Under the pieces are notes generated by a model. That model was not told where the DNA came from. It worked only from the letters and a program-made list of their open reading frames with translations, and searched no databases. From Lachnospiraceae bacterium (GTDB lineage: Bacteria > Bacillota > Clostridia > Lachnospirales > Lachnospiraceae), in assembly GCA_902362715.1 (NCBI GenBank), contig CABIXN010000005.1, positions 68,079 to 132,078 of the forward strand: a stretch of DNA of 64,000 nt, written 5' to 3'. Positions within the stretch are counted from its first letter, which is position 1, and each line of letters starts with the position of its first letter. The position numbers and the translations under genes are program-made. Shown here piece after piece: positions 1-8,986 of the stretch.

Positions 1-1135
1 AATTAAATACCGGCATATCGCGGACCTCTCCCTTTAACAGTCCGTTCATTACATCATTAAATAATTCTACATCAATGGCCTCTAAGCACTCAAAATCATA
101 TTCTCCATTTTCATCTTTAGGGGTATCCTCCCGGTTGATATAAAAATCATCCAAAGATATGGTGTGAGGCCGCATTCCATGAGCAGTCAGCTGAATTGCC
201 AGCCGATGGGAAAAGGTTGTCTTTCCAGAAGAAGACGGGCCTGCAATCATAACAAATTTTCTGTCTCTGGCGGAAACAATCTGTTCTGCGATTTTTCCGA
301 TATTCTGCTCCATAGCTGCTTCCTGAATCAAAATCAGTTCCTGAACTTTTCCTTCTGCAATGGTATCATTAAGCGCCCCTACTGTATCCACACCCATGGT
401 GCTTCCCCAGTCAGAAGAGGACTTTAATGCAGCAAACAGCTTATCCGACTTCTTAAACTCAGCAACCCTTTTAATATCCATATTGGGAAACATCAGCATA
501 AATCCATCCTGATAACACTCCAGGGAAAAATATTTCAGATATTCGGTGGAATGTACCATGGCCCCGTAAAAATAGTCCTTATAGCCGTTCAGCTCATAAA
601 TATTAATCCAGGAACTTCTGCGGTAACGCAAAAGCCGCTCCTTGTCATGCATTCCCAGATCTCCAAAAAGCTTTACCGCATCTCTTGTATGGATACTTCT
701 TTTGTTAATGGGAAGTTTCATTTCCTGCATACTGCGCATCTTTGCTTCCAGCTTTTCTATAAAGGCCTGATCCGGAATATATTCTCTGCCATCCTTTGTA
801 TGCAATTCACAGTAATACCCCTGACTGATGGAATGCTGGACAATCACCGAAAGTTTTGGAAAAACAGACGCCATTGCAGCCTCCATCAAAAAGGTCATAC
901 TCCGCCGGTATGTTTTTCTTCCTGCTTTATCTGCCGCAGTCAGAAAGCTGACCACGCCGTCCCCCTCAATGGTCTTATTCAATTCCCGTATTGTATTTTC
1001 AAATACTGCCAGCAGAATATCTCCCTGATATAAATGCTGTACCTTCCCGGCAATTATTTCATATGTAGTTCCTGCCGGATAATCCCTGCTCTCTCCAAGT
1101 ACTGTTATTTTAAAAGTCTGTTCAGACACGTTCAC
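1..1135 (-). CDS. Uridine kinase-like nucleoside kinase, C-terminus cut by window edge
   Basis: This minus-strand frame stays open from about 1135 to the window edge, so the C-terminus is missing. About 378 codons are visible. The N-terminal half resembles the ThrRS second-additional/TGS-type region found in long nucleoside kinases of Clostridia. A P-loop (AGPSSSGKTT) lies at about residues 298-307, followed by SLDDFYINR, which fits the uridine kinase substrate loop. The family phosphorylates uridine or cytidine in the cytoplasm, but the substrate of the long TGS-containing form is not settled. Two adjacent GTG codons (1138 and 1135) are the likely start, with only a weak AGAAAG site upstream; GTG at 1129 is an alternative. 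It follows trmK by about 20 bases and is probably the last visible gene of the dgt-dnaG-rpoD-trmK operon. Confidence 0.8.
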   Translation of the reverse strand, partial: MNVSEQTFKITVLGESRDYPAGTTYEIIAGKVQHLYQGDILLAVFENTIRELNKTIEGDGVVSFLTAADKAGRKTYRRSMTFLMEAAMASVFPKLSVIVQHSISQGYYCELHTKDGREYIPDQAFIEKLEAKMRSMQEMKLPINKRSIHTRDAVKLFGDLGMHDKERLLRYRRSSWINIYELNGYKDYFYGAMVHSTEYLKYFSLECYQDGFMLMFPNMDIKRVAEFKKSDKLFAALKSSSDWGSTMGVDTVGALNDTIAEGKVQELILIQEAAMEQNIGKIAEQIVSARDRKFVMIAGPSSSGKTTFSHRLAIQLTAHGMRPHTISLDDFYINREDTPKDENGEYDFECLEAIDVELFNDVMNGLLKGEVRDMPVFN

Positions 1136-1159
1136 CACTGCTTTCTATGCTCGTATATT

Positions 1160-1885
1160 TTAAAGTTTCGGGCTGATCTCCATAAGAACCTGACTGATTT
1201 CTTCCATTTTCTGCAAAAGTTCCTGCCTGCGGGCTTCCGTATGAGACTGACGGGGCAGGTTCTCTAAAATTTCAGTGACTATCTGCTTCTCCCTTTTCAG
1301 CCATTGAATCAATACCGGATGAGAATTTTTCATCAGCTCCGGTCCAAAAGCATCTTCTAACATCCTATGTTTTTCTTCCGGTTCTGATACCGCAGATCTT
1401 TCCTCAGAGCAGATCTTTACCTGCATCATAGGATAATATTTTCCGTCTTCTTCTACCATATCCTCCTGAGAGATATACATTCCATGCGTTCTTATATACT
1501 TTCTAACTCCGGCGGTCTCAGACTGGGGCTGTAAAATTAGTTCCTTAAGTCCCCGGACCTTTGTCTCACCTTCTGAGAGGATTTTTATCATGAGGGCTCC
1601 GCCCATACCTGCAATCACCCCGGTATCTGCTTCCCCGGGCAGCAAAGATGCAAAACCGTCGGACAGCTTTGTTCTAATACAGTCCTCTAGATGCTCTGAA
1701 GCTATGTGGCTTCGGGCACGAAGAAGCGGACCTTCGTTCACATCCATTGCCACCGCACCGGGAATCCGCCCTTCTTTCACCAGGTAAATAGGAATATATG
1801 CATGATCGGTCCCGATATCCGCCACGCGGTTTCCTTTTGTCACAAGATCCGCAATTGCCTGCAGTCGTTTCGATAACTTAACCAT
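1160..1885 (-). CDS. trmK: tRNA (adenine(22)-N1)-methyltransferase TrmK
   Basis: The 241-residue protein matches the TrmK family in length and motifs. The SAM-binding motif I, VADIGTDHAYIPI, is at residues 21-33, GMGGALM occurs near residue 90, and the C-terminal half is a charged helical region as in the Bacillus and Streptococcus enzymes. TrmK methylates N1 of A22 in the D-loop region of tRNAs, mainly tRNA-Ser and some tRNA-Leu. The gene starts three bases after the rpoD stop, so translation is probably coupled. This rpoD-trmK adjacency is common in Firmicutes and supports the call. Confidence 0.93.
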   Translation of the reverse strand: MVKLSKRLQAIADLVTKGNRVADIGTDHAYIPIYLVKEGRIPGAVAMDVNEGPLLRARSHIASEHLEDCIRTKLSDGFASLLPGEADTGVIAGMGGALMIKILSEGETKVRGLKELILQPQSETAGVRKYIRTHGMYISQEDMVEEDGKYYPMMQVKICSEERSAVSEPEEKHRMLEDAFGPELMKNSHPVLIQWLKREKQIVTEILENLPRQSHTEARRQELLQKMEEISQVLMEISPKL

Positions 1886-1888
1886 AGC

Positions 1889-3016
1889 TTAATCCAGATA
1901 ATCTTTTAACTTCCGGCTGCGGCTTGGATGGCGCAGCTTTCGCAGAGCTTTCGCCTCAATCTGGCGGATTCTCTCTCTTGTAACACTAAACTCTTTTCCC
2001 ACTTCCTCTAATGTTCTTGCACGCCCGTCATCCAGACCGAACCGAAGCCGCAGTACCTTCTGCTCTCTTTCTGTTAAGGTACCCAGCACCTCCACCAGCT
2101 GCTCTTTTAACAGGGTGAAAGCGGCTGCATCCGCCGGCACCGGAACATTATCATCCTGAATAAAATCTCCCAGGTGGCTGTCCTCTTCCTCTCCGATGGG
2201 CGTCTCTAAAGAAACAGGCTCCTGTGAAATTTTTAAGATTTCACGGACTCTCTCCACCGGCATGTCCATTTCTTCCGCAATTTCTTCCGGGCTTGGCTCA
2301 CGGCCCAGCTCCTGAAGAAGCTGACGGGAAACACGGATTAATTTATTAATGGTTTCAACCATATGAACAGGGATCCGGATGGTTCTGGCCTGATCCGCAA
2401 TGGCGCGGGTAATAGCCTGGCGGATCCACCAGGTAGCATACGTACTGAATTTATATCCTTTTCGATAATCAAACTTTTCCACTGCCTTAATCAGACCCAG
2501 ATTTCCTTCCTGAATCAGATCCAAAAACAGCATACCTCTTCCCACATACCGCTTTGCGATGCTGACAACCAGACGCAGATTCGCCTCAGCCAGTCTTTTT
2601 TTCGCTTCCTGATCGCCTTCCTCCATTTTCTGAGCCAGCTCAATCTCTTCCTCTGCTGTCAAAAGGGGAACCTTCCCGATCTCTTTTAAATACATACGAA
2701 CCGGGTCTTCAATGCTGACACCGTCAGGTACTGACAGGTCAATATTTTCAACCTCAATTTCATCTTCTTCGTCAATTAACACTTCTTCGTCATCGTCATC
2801 ACTTGTGATTCGAAGGACATCAATATTGTTCTGTTCCAGAAAATCAAGAATCTTATCAAACTGTTCAGCACCAAGTTCCATTTCTTTGAAATAGTCATTG
2901 ATTTCCTGATATTCTAAAATATTTTTCTTTTTCTTTGCCAGCGCAAGCAGCTCCTGAAGTTTCTGGGAAAATTTTGCCGCTTTTTCTGCTGTCTTCTGGT
3001 CCATATTTTCTGCCAT
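1889..3016 (-). CDS. rpoD: Primary RNA polymerase sigma factor SigA/RpoD
   Basis: This is the housekeeping sigma-70 factor that directs RNA polymerase to TTGACA/TATAAT promoters. The acidic linker ([15 protein letters not shown]) follows an N-terminal region 1.1-like helical part. Region 2 has [15 protein letters not shown] and [14 protein letters not shown]. Region 4.2 ends in [20 protein letters not shown]. The start chosen is the ATG at 3016 (MAENMDQ), nine bases after GGAAGG. An ATG at 3025 is also in frame but lies too close to that site. At 375 residues the length is normal for Clostridia. It lies between dnaG and trmK in the conserved macromolecular-synthesis operon. Confidence 0.97.
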   Translation of the reverse strand: MAENMDQKTAEKAAKFSQKLQELLALAKKKKNILEYQEINDYFKEMELGAEQFDKILDFLEQNNIDVLRITSDDDDEEVLIDEEDEIEVENIDLSVPDGVSIEDPVRMYLKEIGKVPLLTAEEEIELAQKMEEGDQEAKKRLAEANLRLVVSIAKRYVGRGMLFLDLIQEGNLGLIKAVEKFDYRKGYKFSTYATWWIRQAITRAIADQARTIRIPVHMVETINKLIRVSRQLLQELGREPSPEEIAEEMDMPVERVREILKISQEPVSLETPIGEEEDSHLGDFIQDDNVPVPADAAAFTLLKEQLVEVLGTLTEREQKVLRLRFGLDDGRARTLEEVGKEFSVTRERIRQIEAKALRKLRHPSRSRKLKDYLD

Positions 3017-3056
3017 TTTGTTCATCCTTCCATGAATTGTTTTTATTTTGTCCTAT

Positions 3057-4829
3057 TCAGCTTAAAATATGCAGATGCTTTATTGCATCCAGCTTTTTCT
3101 GGTCATCAATCACCTGCTGCAGTCCCGCAATATCTGTGGGGTCTAGATGTGCTGCCCGGTATTCCAGACTGTTTTTTTTGATTCGGACAATTGTCTCTGT
3201 CAGTGCTTTTTCTCTCTCTGCCTTGCTTTCCACCGGATATATTCTGGCGTTAAAAAGCGCGGCTGCTTCTTTTTGCTGTTCCTCATCCGTAAACCGGCTG
3301 ATAATACCGGCCGGATTAATGTCTCCCTGATGATACTGCTCATACAGAATCCGGGCTGCCTCATAATACAAAGGCTCCGTAAAGTCATGAGGACTGATAT
3401 ACTGCTCAATCACCGGAAACAGCGATGTATCTTCAATCAGCCAGGTCAAAAGCAGTCTCTGGGACTGTTTCATGCCATCGGGCTTTTTCTCTTTTTGTAT
3501 TCCGCTTTTTTTCGGCTTCTGTTTTGCTGCAGTATATCCTCTTGTCCCAAGATGCTTCACCATATTGCGGAGCTGTTCAAATCCAACCTGATATCTTTGG
3601 GCAACTGCCTCTATGTAATTTTCCCGCTCCAGCTCCTCTGAAAAATTCAGAATCTTTTGAGCTACCTGCCCAAAAAACGCTGTCTTGTCCTCCGGGTCAC
3701 TCATATCGTAATCCCGCTCCAGCATACGTATTTCAAACAGAAAGCTGTTTTCCGCCTGATCAATCCGCTCCTGATACCCGTTGGCCCCTAAAGCCTTTAT
3801 AAACTCATCCGGATCTTTATAGGGCGTCATATTGATAACCTTTGCAGTTAATCCCGCTTCCTTTAAGATGGGCAGTGCTCTTAAGGCCGCCTTCACTCCC
3901 GCCCCGTCGCTGTCAAAGGTTAAGTACACTTCTTTTGTATAACGCTTTAAGAGGCTGGCATGGCCGGAAGTAAATGCAGTCCCCAGAGACGCCACTGCAT
4001 TATCAAATCCTGCCTGATGCAGCGCAATTACATCCATATAACCTTCGCACAAAAGAATCTGTGGCTTCTTGGACGTTCGGGCAAAATTAAGGCCGTACAA
4101 ATTCCGGCTTTTGTCAAAAACTGCCGTTTCCGGGGAGTTCAGATATTTGGGCTCTCCTTGGCCCGTCACACGGCCGCCGAATCCAATCACACGGTTGTTG
4201 GCGTCCATAATAGGGAACATTGCCCGGTTCCAGAATTTATCATATCCTCCCCGCTTCTCATCAATAGTAACCAGTCCGCAGTCTTTTAAAACCGAATCCT
4301 CGTAACCCTGCCGTTTTAGATACTGATATAAATCATTGCTGTATTTACTGGAATAACCAAGTCCAAAATGACGGATGGTTTCTTCTGAAAGCTCTCTTTT
4401 TTGAAAATATTCTCTGGCCGCCCTTCCCTGCTGGCTTTGCAGAAGCATATAGAAGTATTTAGCGGCTGTTTTATTGATTTCTAAAATCCTGGCCCTTTTA
4501 TCTGCTTCCTGACGCTGCTTTGCAGTCATTTCCTTTTTAGGAAGCTCAATCCCTGCTCTTTGAGCCAGCAGTTCAAGCGCTTCGTGAAACGTATAATTTT
4601 CATACTGCATAATAAAAGTAATCACATTTCCACCGGCCCCGCATCCAAAGCAATAGTACATCTGTTTACCGGGGGACACCGAAAACGAAGGGGTTTTTTC
4701 ATTATGGAACGGACAAAGACCAAAATAGGTGCTTCCTTTTTTCTGGAGCCGGACATATCCTGATATTACATCTACAATATCATTCCGTGAACGTATTTCT
4801 TCTATTAATTCATCCGAATAATAAGCCAT
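3057..4829 (-). CDS. dnaG: DNA primase DnaG
   Basis: The 590-residue protein makes RNA primers for replication. The N-terminal CHC2 zinc finger has ligands at C39, H42, C60 and C63 (LCPFHNEK, YYCFGCGAG). The TOPRIM catalytic core is seen as CEGYMDV and TFDSDGAG, and a C-terminal helicase-binding region with low conservation follows. AAAGGAG sits seven bases before the ATG. The length is typical of Firmicutes primases. It follows dgt and precedes rpoD by about 40 bases on the same strand, which is the usual primase-sigma arrangement. Confidence 0.97.
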   Translation of the reverse strand: MAYYSDELIEEIRSRNDIVDVISGYVRLQKKGSTYFGLCPFHNEKTPSFSVSPGKQMYYCFGCGAGGNVITFIMQYENYTFHEALELLAQRAGIELPKKEMTAKQRQEADKRARILEINKTAAKYFYMLLQSQQGRAAREYFQKRELSEETIRHFGLGYSSKYSNDLYQYLKRQGYEDSVLKDCGLVTIDEKRGGYDKFWNRAMFPIMDANNRVIGFGGRVTGQGEPKYLNSPETAVFDKSRNLYGLNFARTSKKPQILLCEGYMDVIALHQAGFDNAVASLGTAFTSGHASLLKRYTKEVYLTFDSDGAGVKAALRALPILKEAGLTAKVINMTPYKDPDEFIKALGANGYQERIDQAENSFLFEIRMLERDYDMSDPEDKTAFFGQVAQKILNFSEELERENYIEAVAQRYQVGFEQLRNMVKHLGTRGYTAAKQKPKKSGIQKEKKPDGMKQSQRLLLTWLIEDTSLFPVIEQYISPHDFTEPLYYEAARILYEQYHQGDINPAGIISRFTDEEQQKEAAALFNARIYPVESKAEREKALTETIVRIKKNSLEYRAAHLDPTDIAGLQQVIDDQKKLDAIKHLHILS

Positions 4830-4886
4830 GGCTGCTCCTTTCTGTTTTTATCCTGCCGGGAATATCCGCAGCATACAGGCGCTCTC

Positions 4887-5906
4887 TTAATACACCTGCC
4901 ATGATTTCGGCATAAAATATTCCTGAAACTTTCCTATTGCATACTGATCCGTCATGCCCGCTATATAGTCTCCCACTACCCGGTCTTTACATTCACCCTG
5001 GTCAAGCATTTTCAGATACTGCTCCGGCATCAGCTCCGGATGTTCCATATAGTAGGAAAACAATCGTTCCAGCATTTCTTTTGCCTTTGCTTCCTCCCCT
5101 TTTGCTTTAGGATTTGTATAGACATGATAAAACATAAATTTTCGAAGTCCCTGCATAGCAGCTTCTACATCTTTTGACATGCAGATCTCATTCTTCCCCT
5201 GGCTCTGTATAATTATATCGTGCACAAGGGTATCTAGACGAACTCTGCTAGACATCCCAAGAACCTCTCTGTACTCTGCCGGAATCTCTTCTTCTGTCAT
5301 AACATGAGCACGAATGGCATCATCAATGTCATGATGAATATATGCAATTTTATCCGACAGCCTGACAATTTTTCCCTCCAGGGTAGAGGGCATACAGCTT
5401 GTCTGATGATTCAAAATGCCGTCGCGGACTTCCCAGGTCAGATTTAAGCCCTTTCCTTCCCGCTCCAGCTTTTCTACAATCCTTACACTCTGCTCATTAT
5501 GTTTAAACCCGCCGGCACACACTTCATTTAATACAGCCTCCCCCGCATGCCCGAAAGGAGTATGCCCCAGATCATGGCCCAGCGCGATGGCCTCCACCAA
5601 ATCCTCATTCAGACGCAGCGCTTTAGCTATCGTCCTGGCATTCTGGGATACTTCCAGCGTATGTGTCAGCCGCGTCCTGTAATGATCTCCCTTGGGAGAT
5701 AAAAATACCTGGGTTTTATGCTTCAGTCTTCGAAAGGATTTACAGTGAAGGATTCTGTCTCTGTCCCGCTGAAACACAGGCCGGATATCGCATTCCTCTT
5801 CTTTACTGTCCCGCCCTTTTGAATTTTCACTCAACGTGGCAAAAGGACTTAAATAAGTTCGCTCCAGCAATTCCATCTGTTCACGTACAATCATGGCTGC
5901 CACCAT
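4887..5906 (-). CDS. dgt: dGTP triphosphohydrolase, HD superfamily
   Basis: This 339-residue protein has the HD-domain pattern of dGTPases: TRLTHTLEVSQNARTIAKAL near residue 80, then ALGHDLGHTPFGHAGE, then HNEQSVRIVEKLE and a later HHDIDDAI. These supply the metal-binding His and Asp residues. Members hydrolyse dGTP, and often other dNTPs, to the nucleoside and triphosphate, and so shape the dNTP pool. Two starts are possible: ATG 5906 (MVAAMIV) and ATG 5894 (MIVREQM). AAGGATGGTGG precedes both, and the second has the better spacing. The position just upstream of dnaG is the conserved order in Clostridia. Confidence 0.92.
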   Translation of the reverse strand: MVAAMIVREQMELLERTYLSPFATLSENSKGRDSKEEECDIRPVFQRDRDRILHCKSFRRLKHKTQVFLSPKGDHYRTRLTHTLEVSQNARTIAKALRLNEDLVEAIALGHDLGHTPFGHAGEAVLNEVCAGGFKHNEQSVRIVEKLEREGKGLNLTWEVRDGILNHQTSCMPSTLEGKIVRLSDKIAYIHHDIDDAIRAHVMTEEEIPAEYREVLGMSSRVRLDTLVHDIIIQSQGKNEICMSKDVEAAMQGLRKFMFYHVYTNPKAKGEEAKAKEMLERLFSYYMEHPELMPEQYLKMLDQGECKDRVVGDYIAGMTDQYAIGKFQEYFMPKSWQVY

Positions 5907-6011
5907 CCTTATCCAACATATCTCTGGTATTGTTTTAATTAAAAACGGAACTCCTATTTTATATATTCTGTGCCGACGCTGGATTTCCTTTATTTTTTCT
6001 TAAAAATAGTA

Positions 6012-6800
6012 TTAAAAATCTGCTTTTCGTAAAAATTGCCTTAATCTAACGGCCATATGCTCACAATTTTTGTACCTTTTGCCCGGGTTTTCAGACAAAC
6101 AGCCTGACAAAATCCTGTCCAGTTTTCTAGAGACAATTCTGTGTCCCGAATAATCCTTAAGTTTTTCCACCTGTTTTGGTTCCAGTCCCGAAATCAGAAA
6201 ATACCCCAGCACCCCCAGTCCGTAAATATCCGCCCGGATATCCGGCACTGCTGTCCCATGACACAATTCCGGCGCAGCATACCCTATAGTTCCCTTCCAT
6301 ATCCCTGGGGACACATCAGAATGCTGCTGATATGCCGCGCCAAAATCTATAAGGGTCAGTTTTCCATCATCCTTCAGCATAATATTTTCCGGTTTCAGAT
6401 CACAGAAAATAACCGGAGGCATCATATTGTGCAGGTAATCCAGCGTCCCACACAGCTGCAGCAGCCACTTTGCCGCAGTCTGCTCAAAAACAGGTCCATA
6501 TTTATGAATATATGCCAGAAGAGATATTCCATGAATGTAATCTGTAAGGATGCAGATTCTCCTGGAATCTTCAAAAACATCTATAATTTTAACAGCTCCC
6601 GGCGTATCAAGCTGTGTCAGTATCTGTATCTCACGGGCTGCATCCTGCTTCACCCGGCAGTCTGTCCCGCCGCCGGAATATATGCCGATTATTTTAGCCG
6701 CCCATCTCTTTTTCAGCTTCCGGTCTCTCACAAGAAAAACATCAGAGGTACTTCCGGAACCAATCTTTCGTATAATCTCGTATTTATCTTCAAACAGCAT
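6012..6800 (-). CDS. Short cytoplasmic Ser/Thr protein kinase (non-RD type)
   Basis: The 262-residue protein is little more than a Hanks-type kinase domain. It has a glycine-rich loop GSGSTSDV at 14-21, the ATP-binding Lys in WAAKII (K36), a catalytic loop VIFCDLKPENIM, DFGAA, and GYAAPE in the P+1 region. The catalytic loop reads FCD where most kinases have HRD; the Asp, Lys and Asn are kept. No PASTA repeats or C-terminal membrane segment follow. The ATG at 6800 is chosen because AGAGGT lies upstream. An in-frame extension to 6974 exists but encodes an unconvincing hydrophobic leader. It lies upstream of dgt on the same strand, separated by about 100 bases, so it may be independent. Confidence 0.85.
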   Translation of the reverse strand: MLFEDKYEIIRKIGSGSTSDVFLVRDRKLKKRWAAKIIGIYSGGGTDCRVKQDAAREIQILTQLDTPGAVKIIDVFEDSRRICILTDYIHGISLLAYIHKYGPVFEQTAAKWLLQLCGTLDYLHNMMPPVIFCDLKPENIMLKDDGKLTLIDFGAAYQQHSDVSPGIWKGTIGYAAPELCHGTAVPDIRADIYGLGVLGYFLISGLEPKQVEKLKDYSGHRIVSRKLDRILSGCLSENPGKRYKNCEHMAVRLRQFLRKADF

Positions 6801-7088
6801 CAGTCTGACCTCTTTTCTATTATATATATCATACTTTAACAAACGGAAGCGGTTGAAAAACAAGCCGCCTAAAAAATACAGGATAAATGTTCCAAAAGGA
6901 GTGAAGTAAATGATCTGCTCTGTGGAATGCAGCCAGGTGTCTGCAGATTTTCCCGCAAAGCAGTAAGAATGCAAAAGAATTGCCTTTACATGTCACGAAA
7001 AAACGAAAAGAAATAGATAATGGGCAGCTGTCAAAAGTACAGATTATCTAACTTGCCTCTTTTTCTGCCCCTTTTTTCATATCTAAAA

Positions 7089-7133
7089 ATAAAAAACGGC
7101 CGGAACCGCTGATTTCTCAACAACTCCGACCGT
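7089..7133 (-). terminator. Intrinsic terminator after the tRNA-Leu genes
   Basis: On the minus strand ACGGTCGGA pairs with TCCGGCCGT (one G-U), followed by a T6 tract. It lies directly downstream of the two tRNA genes and would end their transcript. Confidence 0.8.
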
Positions 7134-7141
7134 CTATGCAG

Positions 7142-7226
7142 TGCAGGAAAAGGGACTTGAACCCTCATGAACGCAATGTTCACACGGACCTGAACCGTGC
7201 GCGTCTGCCAATTCCGCCATTCCTGC
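7142..7226 (-). tRNA. tRNA-Leu (anticodon CAG)
   Basis: The 85-base gene folds with acceptor GCAGGAA pairing TTCCTGC, discriminator A, a GGTTCAAGTCC T-arm, a long class II variable arm and an anticodon loop TTCAGGT, giving anticodon CAG. It reads CTG codons. CCA is not encoded. It is the second of two Leu tRNAs in tandem, four bases after the first. Confidence 0.95.
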
Positions 7227-7230
7227 CCAA

Positions 7231-7315
7231 TGCGGAAGATGGGACTTGAACCCACACGACTGCAATAGTCACAAGATCCTTAGTCTTGCTCGTCTGCCAG
7301 TTCCGACACTTCCGC
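7231..7315 (-). tRNA. tRNA-Leu (anticodon AAG)
   Basis: Acceptor GCGGAAG pairs with CTTCCGC, discriminator A. The D-arm, the long variable arm and the GGTTCAAGTCC T-arm fit class II leucine tRNA. The anticodon loop is CTAAGGA, giving AAG, in which A34 would normally be modified to inosine. CCA is not encoded. It is the first gene of the pair. Confidence 0.95.
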
Positions 7316-7474
7316 AAACTTTTTGTGCCGTGTCTTACCGACTTGACTATAATACCAAACCACCCAAAATATGTCAACAGTTTTTTTTACATTTTTCTAT
7401 TTCTATTACGTTCTCAAATCCCGGCAGGAATGATATAATAAACATCTAGATAACAGAAAGGATTCACGCATTCA

Positions 7475-8221
7475 ATGAGTAAACAAAAAAACAAAAAACC
7501 GGGACATGTTGTTCTAACGATTATACTGGTTATATGTATTATTATCTTTTGTATTTCCGCCTGGCAGCTGTATAAAATATTCAGCAATTATCATAAAAGC
7601 GATACCGAATACAAGCAAATTCAAACAGATGTAACCTCAGAAACCGATGACAGCTTTTCTGTAGATTTTGAAAAACTGCAGAAACAAAATCCGGACTGTA
7701 TCGGCTGGATCCGTTTTGAACATCTGGATATCAGCTATCCCATTATGCAGGGAAATGATAATGACTATTACCTTCACCGCACTTTTGAAAAGACAAATCT
7801 GGCTGCTGGAAGTATTTTTATGGATTATCAAAACGCCAGCGATTTTTCTGATATGAATACATTTATCTTCGGCCATAATATGAAAAACGATTCCATGTTC
7901 GGACTTCTGGGTGATTTTAAGGATGAAAGTACGTATAAAGAAAATCCTTATTTTTGGATTTATACCCCAAAAGCGGCGTATCGGTATGATATCTTCTCCT
8001 GCTATGTAGCAGATGCAGATACAGATACCTATACCATCTATCATGGTGAAAGTGAAGACTATACCGCATACATTCAGAAGCTGAAAAACAACTCTGCATA
8101 TCCCATTGATGTGGATGTAGACGGTTCTGATAAAATCATAACATTATCTACCTGTACCGCATCCGGCTATGACTACAGATATATTGTCAACGGAGTTCTT
8201 GCAGAAACGGTGAACTATTAA
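7475..8221 (+). CDS. srtB: Class B sortase
   Basis: This 248-residue membrane-anchored cysteine transpeptidase has an N-terminal membrane segment at about residues 12-31 and then a sortase fold. The catalytic triad is visible: H134 (FGHNM), C227 in the TLSTC motif, and R235 (DYRYIV). Class B sortases attach surface proteins, often heme-uptake or pilin proteins, to peptidoglycan or to each other. No LPXTG or NPQTN substrate is encoded nearby, so this is an orphan. A site AAAGGA precedes the ATG, and TATAAT at 7434-7439 is a plausible -10 box. A repeat-borne hairpin with a T tract follows the stop. Confidence 0.92.
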   Translation: MSKQKNKKPGHVVLTIILVICIIIFCISAWQLYKIFSNYHKSDTEYKQIQTDVTSETDDSFSVDFEKLQKQNPDCIGWIRFEHLDISYPIMQGNDNDYYLHRTFEKTNLAAGSIFMDYQNASDFSDMNTFIFGHNMKNDSMFGLLGDFKDESTYKENPYFWIYTPKAAYRYDIFSCYVADADTDTYTIYHGESEDYTAYIQKLKNNSAYPIDVDVDGSDKIITLSTCTASGYDYRYIVNGVLAETVNY

Positions 8222-8261
8222 TCAGTTACAGGACACCCGGCAACGGACAGAGCAGTACATG

Positions 8262-8358
8262 CCGCCGCAGTGCGATCTGCAGCGGAGCGTTTTTTGCTCT
8301 ATAGGAATCGGTACGTTTCAGCTTTATCACAACACAGTATTTCCTATAGAGTAAAAAA
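8262..8358. repeat. Palindromic repeat element, copy 1 (with terminator hairpin)
   Basis: This 97-base element is nearly identical to the one at 12319-12417. It starts with a GC-rich hairpin (CCGCCGCAG to AGCGGAGCG) followed by T6, then an inverted repeat: GCTCTATAGGAA at 8296-8307 pairs with TTCCTATAGAGT at 8341-8352, flanked by T and A runs. It lies 40 bases after the srtB stop, so the first hairpin can terminate srtB. A convergent minus-strand gene ends on the other side. Confidence 0.85.
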
Positions 8359-8382
8359 CCTGCAGTATGAATCTACTGCAGG
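8353..8382 (-). terminator. Terminator of the small exporter gene
   Basis: On the minus strand CCTGCAGTA and TACTGCAGG form a perfect nine-base-pair stem around a six-base loop, followed by T6. It starts ten bases beyond the stop of the gene ending at 8393. Confidence 0.8.
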
Positions 8383-8392
8383 AAATGCACAT

Positions 8393-8860
8393 TTATATAT
8401 ATTTATCAAGCACAGTGAAAACGCCTTTACTTGCCAGTGCCATAATCAGTCCCGAAATAAGATTTCCGCCAAGGACACTGAGAATAATCAGCTTTGGCTT
8501 AATATTCAAAACCCCTGCCAGAATGGATCCCGTCCATGTTCCGGTTCCGGGAATAGGAACCGCTACATAAATAAATATCGCAAGGGGACCAAATTTCTTG
8601 ATCTTTTCATGGTTATTAGACGCCATTCGGTCCATCCACCCTATGAATCTGCGAAAAAGCTTTCGTTCCTTACAATACCGGTAAAACCAGTTTGTTACAA
8701 ATGCAAGAAAACACACAACGAACGTACTTCCCACAAGCGCTGCCACATAAGACACAACCGGTCTTAATCCAAGCGCTACGCCAAAAGGGATTGCGCCTTT
8801 CACTTCTACTGCCGGTATCATAGATACTAAAATTGTAAACACTATCTGTCGAATAATCAT
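8393..8860 (-). CDS. Small multidrug-export-family membrane protein (COG2426 type)
   Basis: The 155-residue protein is strongly hydrophobic with about four or five membrane segments. It carries the family signatures IPAVEVKGAIPFGVALG near the N-terminus and PIPGTGTWTGS in the middle. The Pfam name is small multi-drug export protein, but the transported substrate is not established. The start at 8860 (MIIRQI) lies ten bases after GGAGG; an upstream in-frame Met is less likely. It stands alone, convergent with srtB. Confidence 0.8.
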   Translation of the reverse strand: MIIRQIVFTILVSMIPAVEVKGAIPFGVALGLRPVVSYVAALVGSTFVVCFLAFVTNWFYRYCKERKLFRRFIGWMDRMASNNHEKIKKFGPLAIFIYVAVPIPGTGTWTGSILAGVLNIKPKLIILSVLGGNLISGLIMALASKGVFTVLDKYI

Positions 8861-8986
8861 TTCATTTGTTCCTCCGTACTTATTTTTACCAATTTTCATC
8901 ATTCTTGTAAAGTACGTTCAGAAAATATTAATAAAAATATATAAATTTAAGTCTCGCTCTTAAGTCATCCCCCATCTGATATATAA

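Noticed and set aside
6801..6974. 58-residue hydrophobic extension of the Ser/Thr kinase
   Set aside because: The AGAGGT site and the kinase domain both begin at 6800; the extension has no site and odd composition.
7031..7377. Open frames of 65-74 codons over the tRNA pair
   Set aside because: They are translations of tRNA-Leu genes and their flanks.
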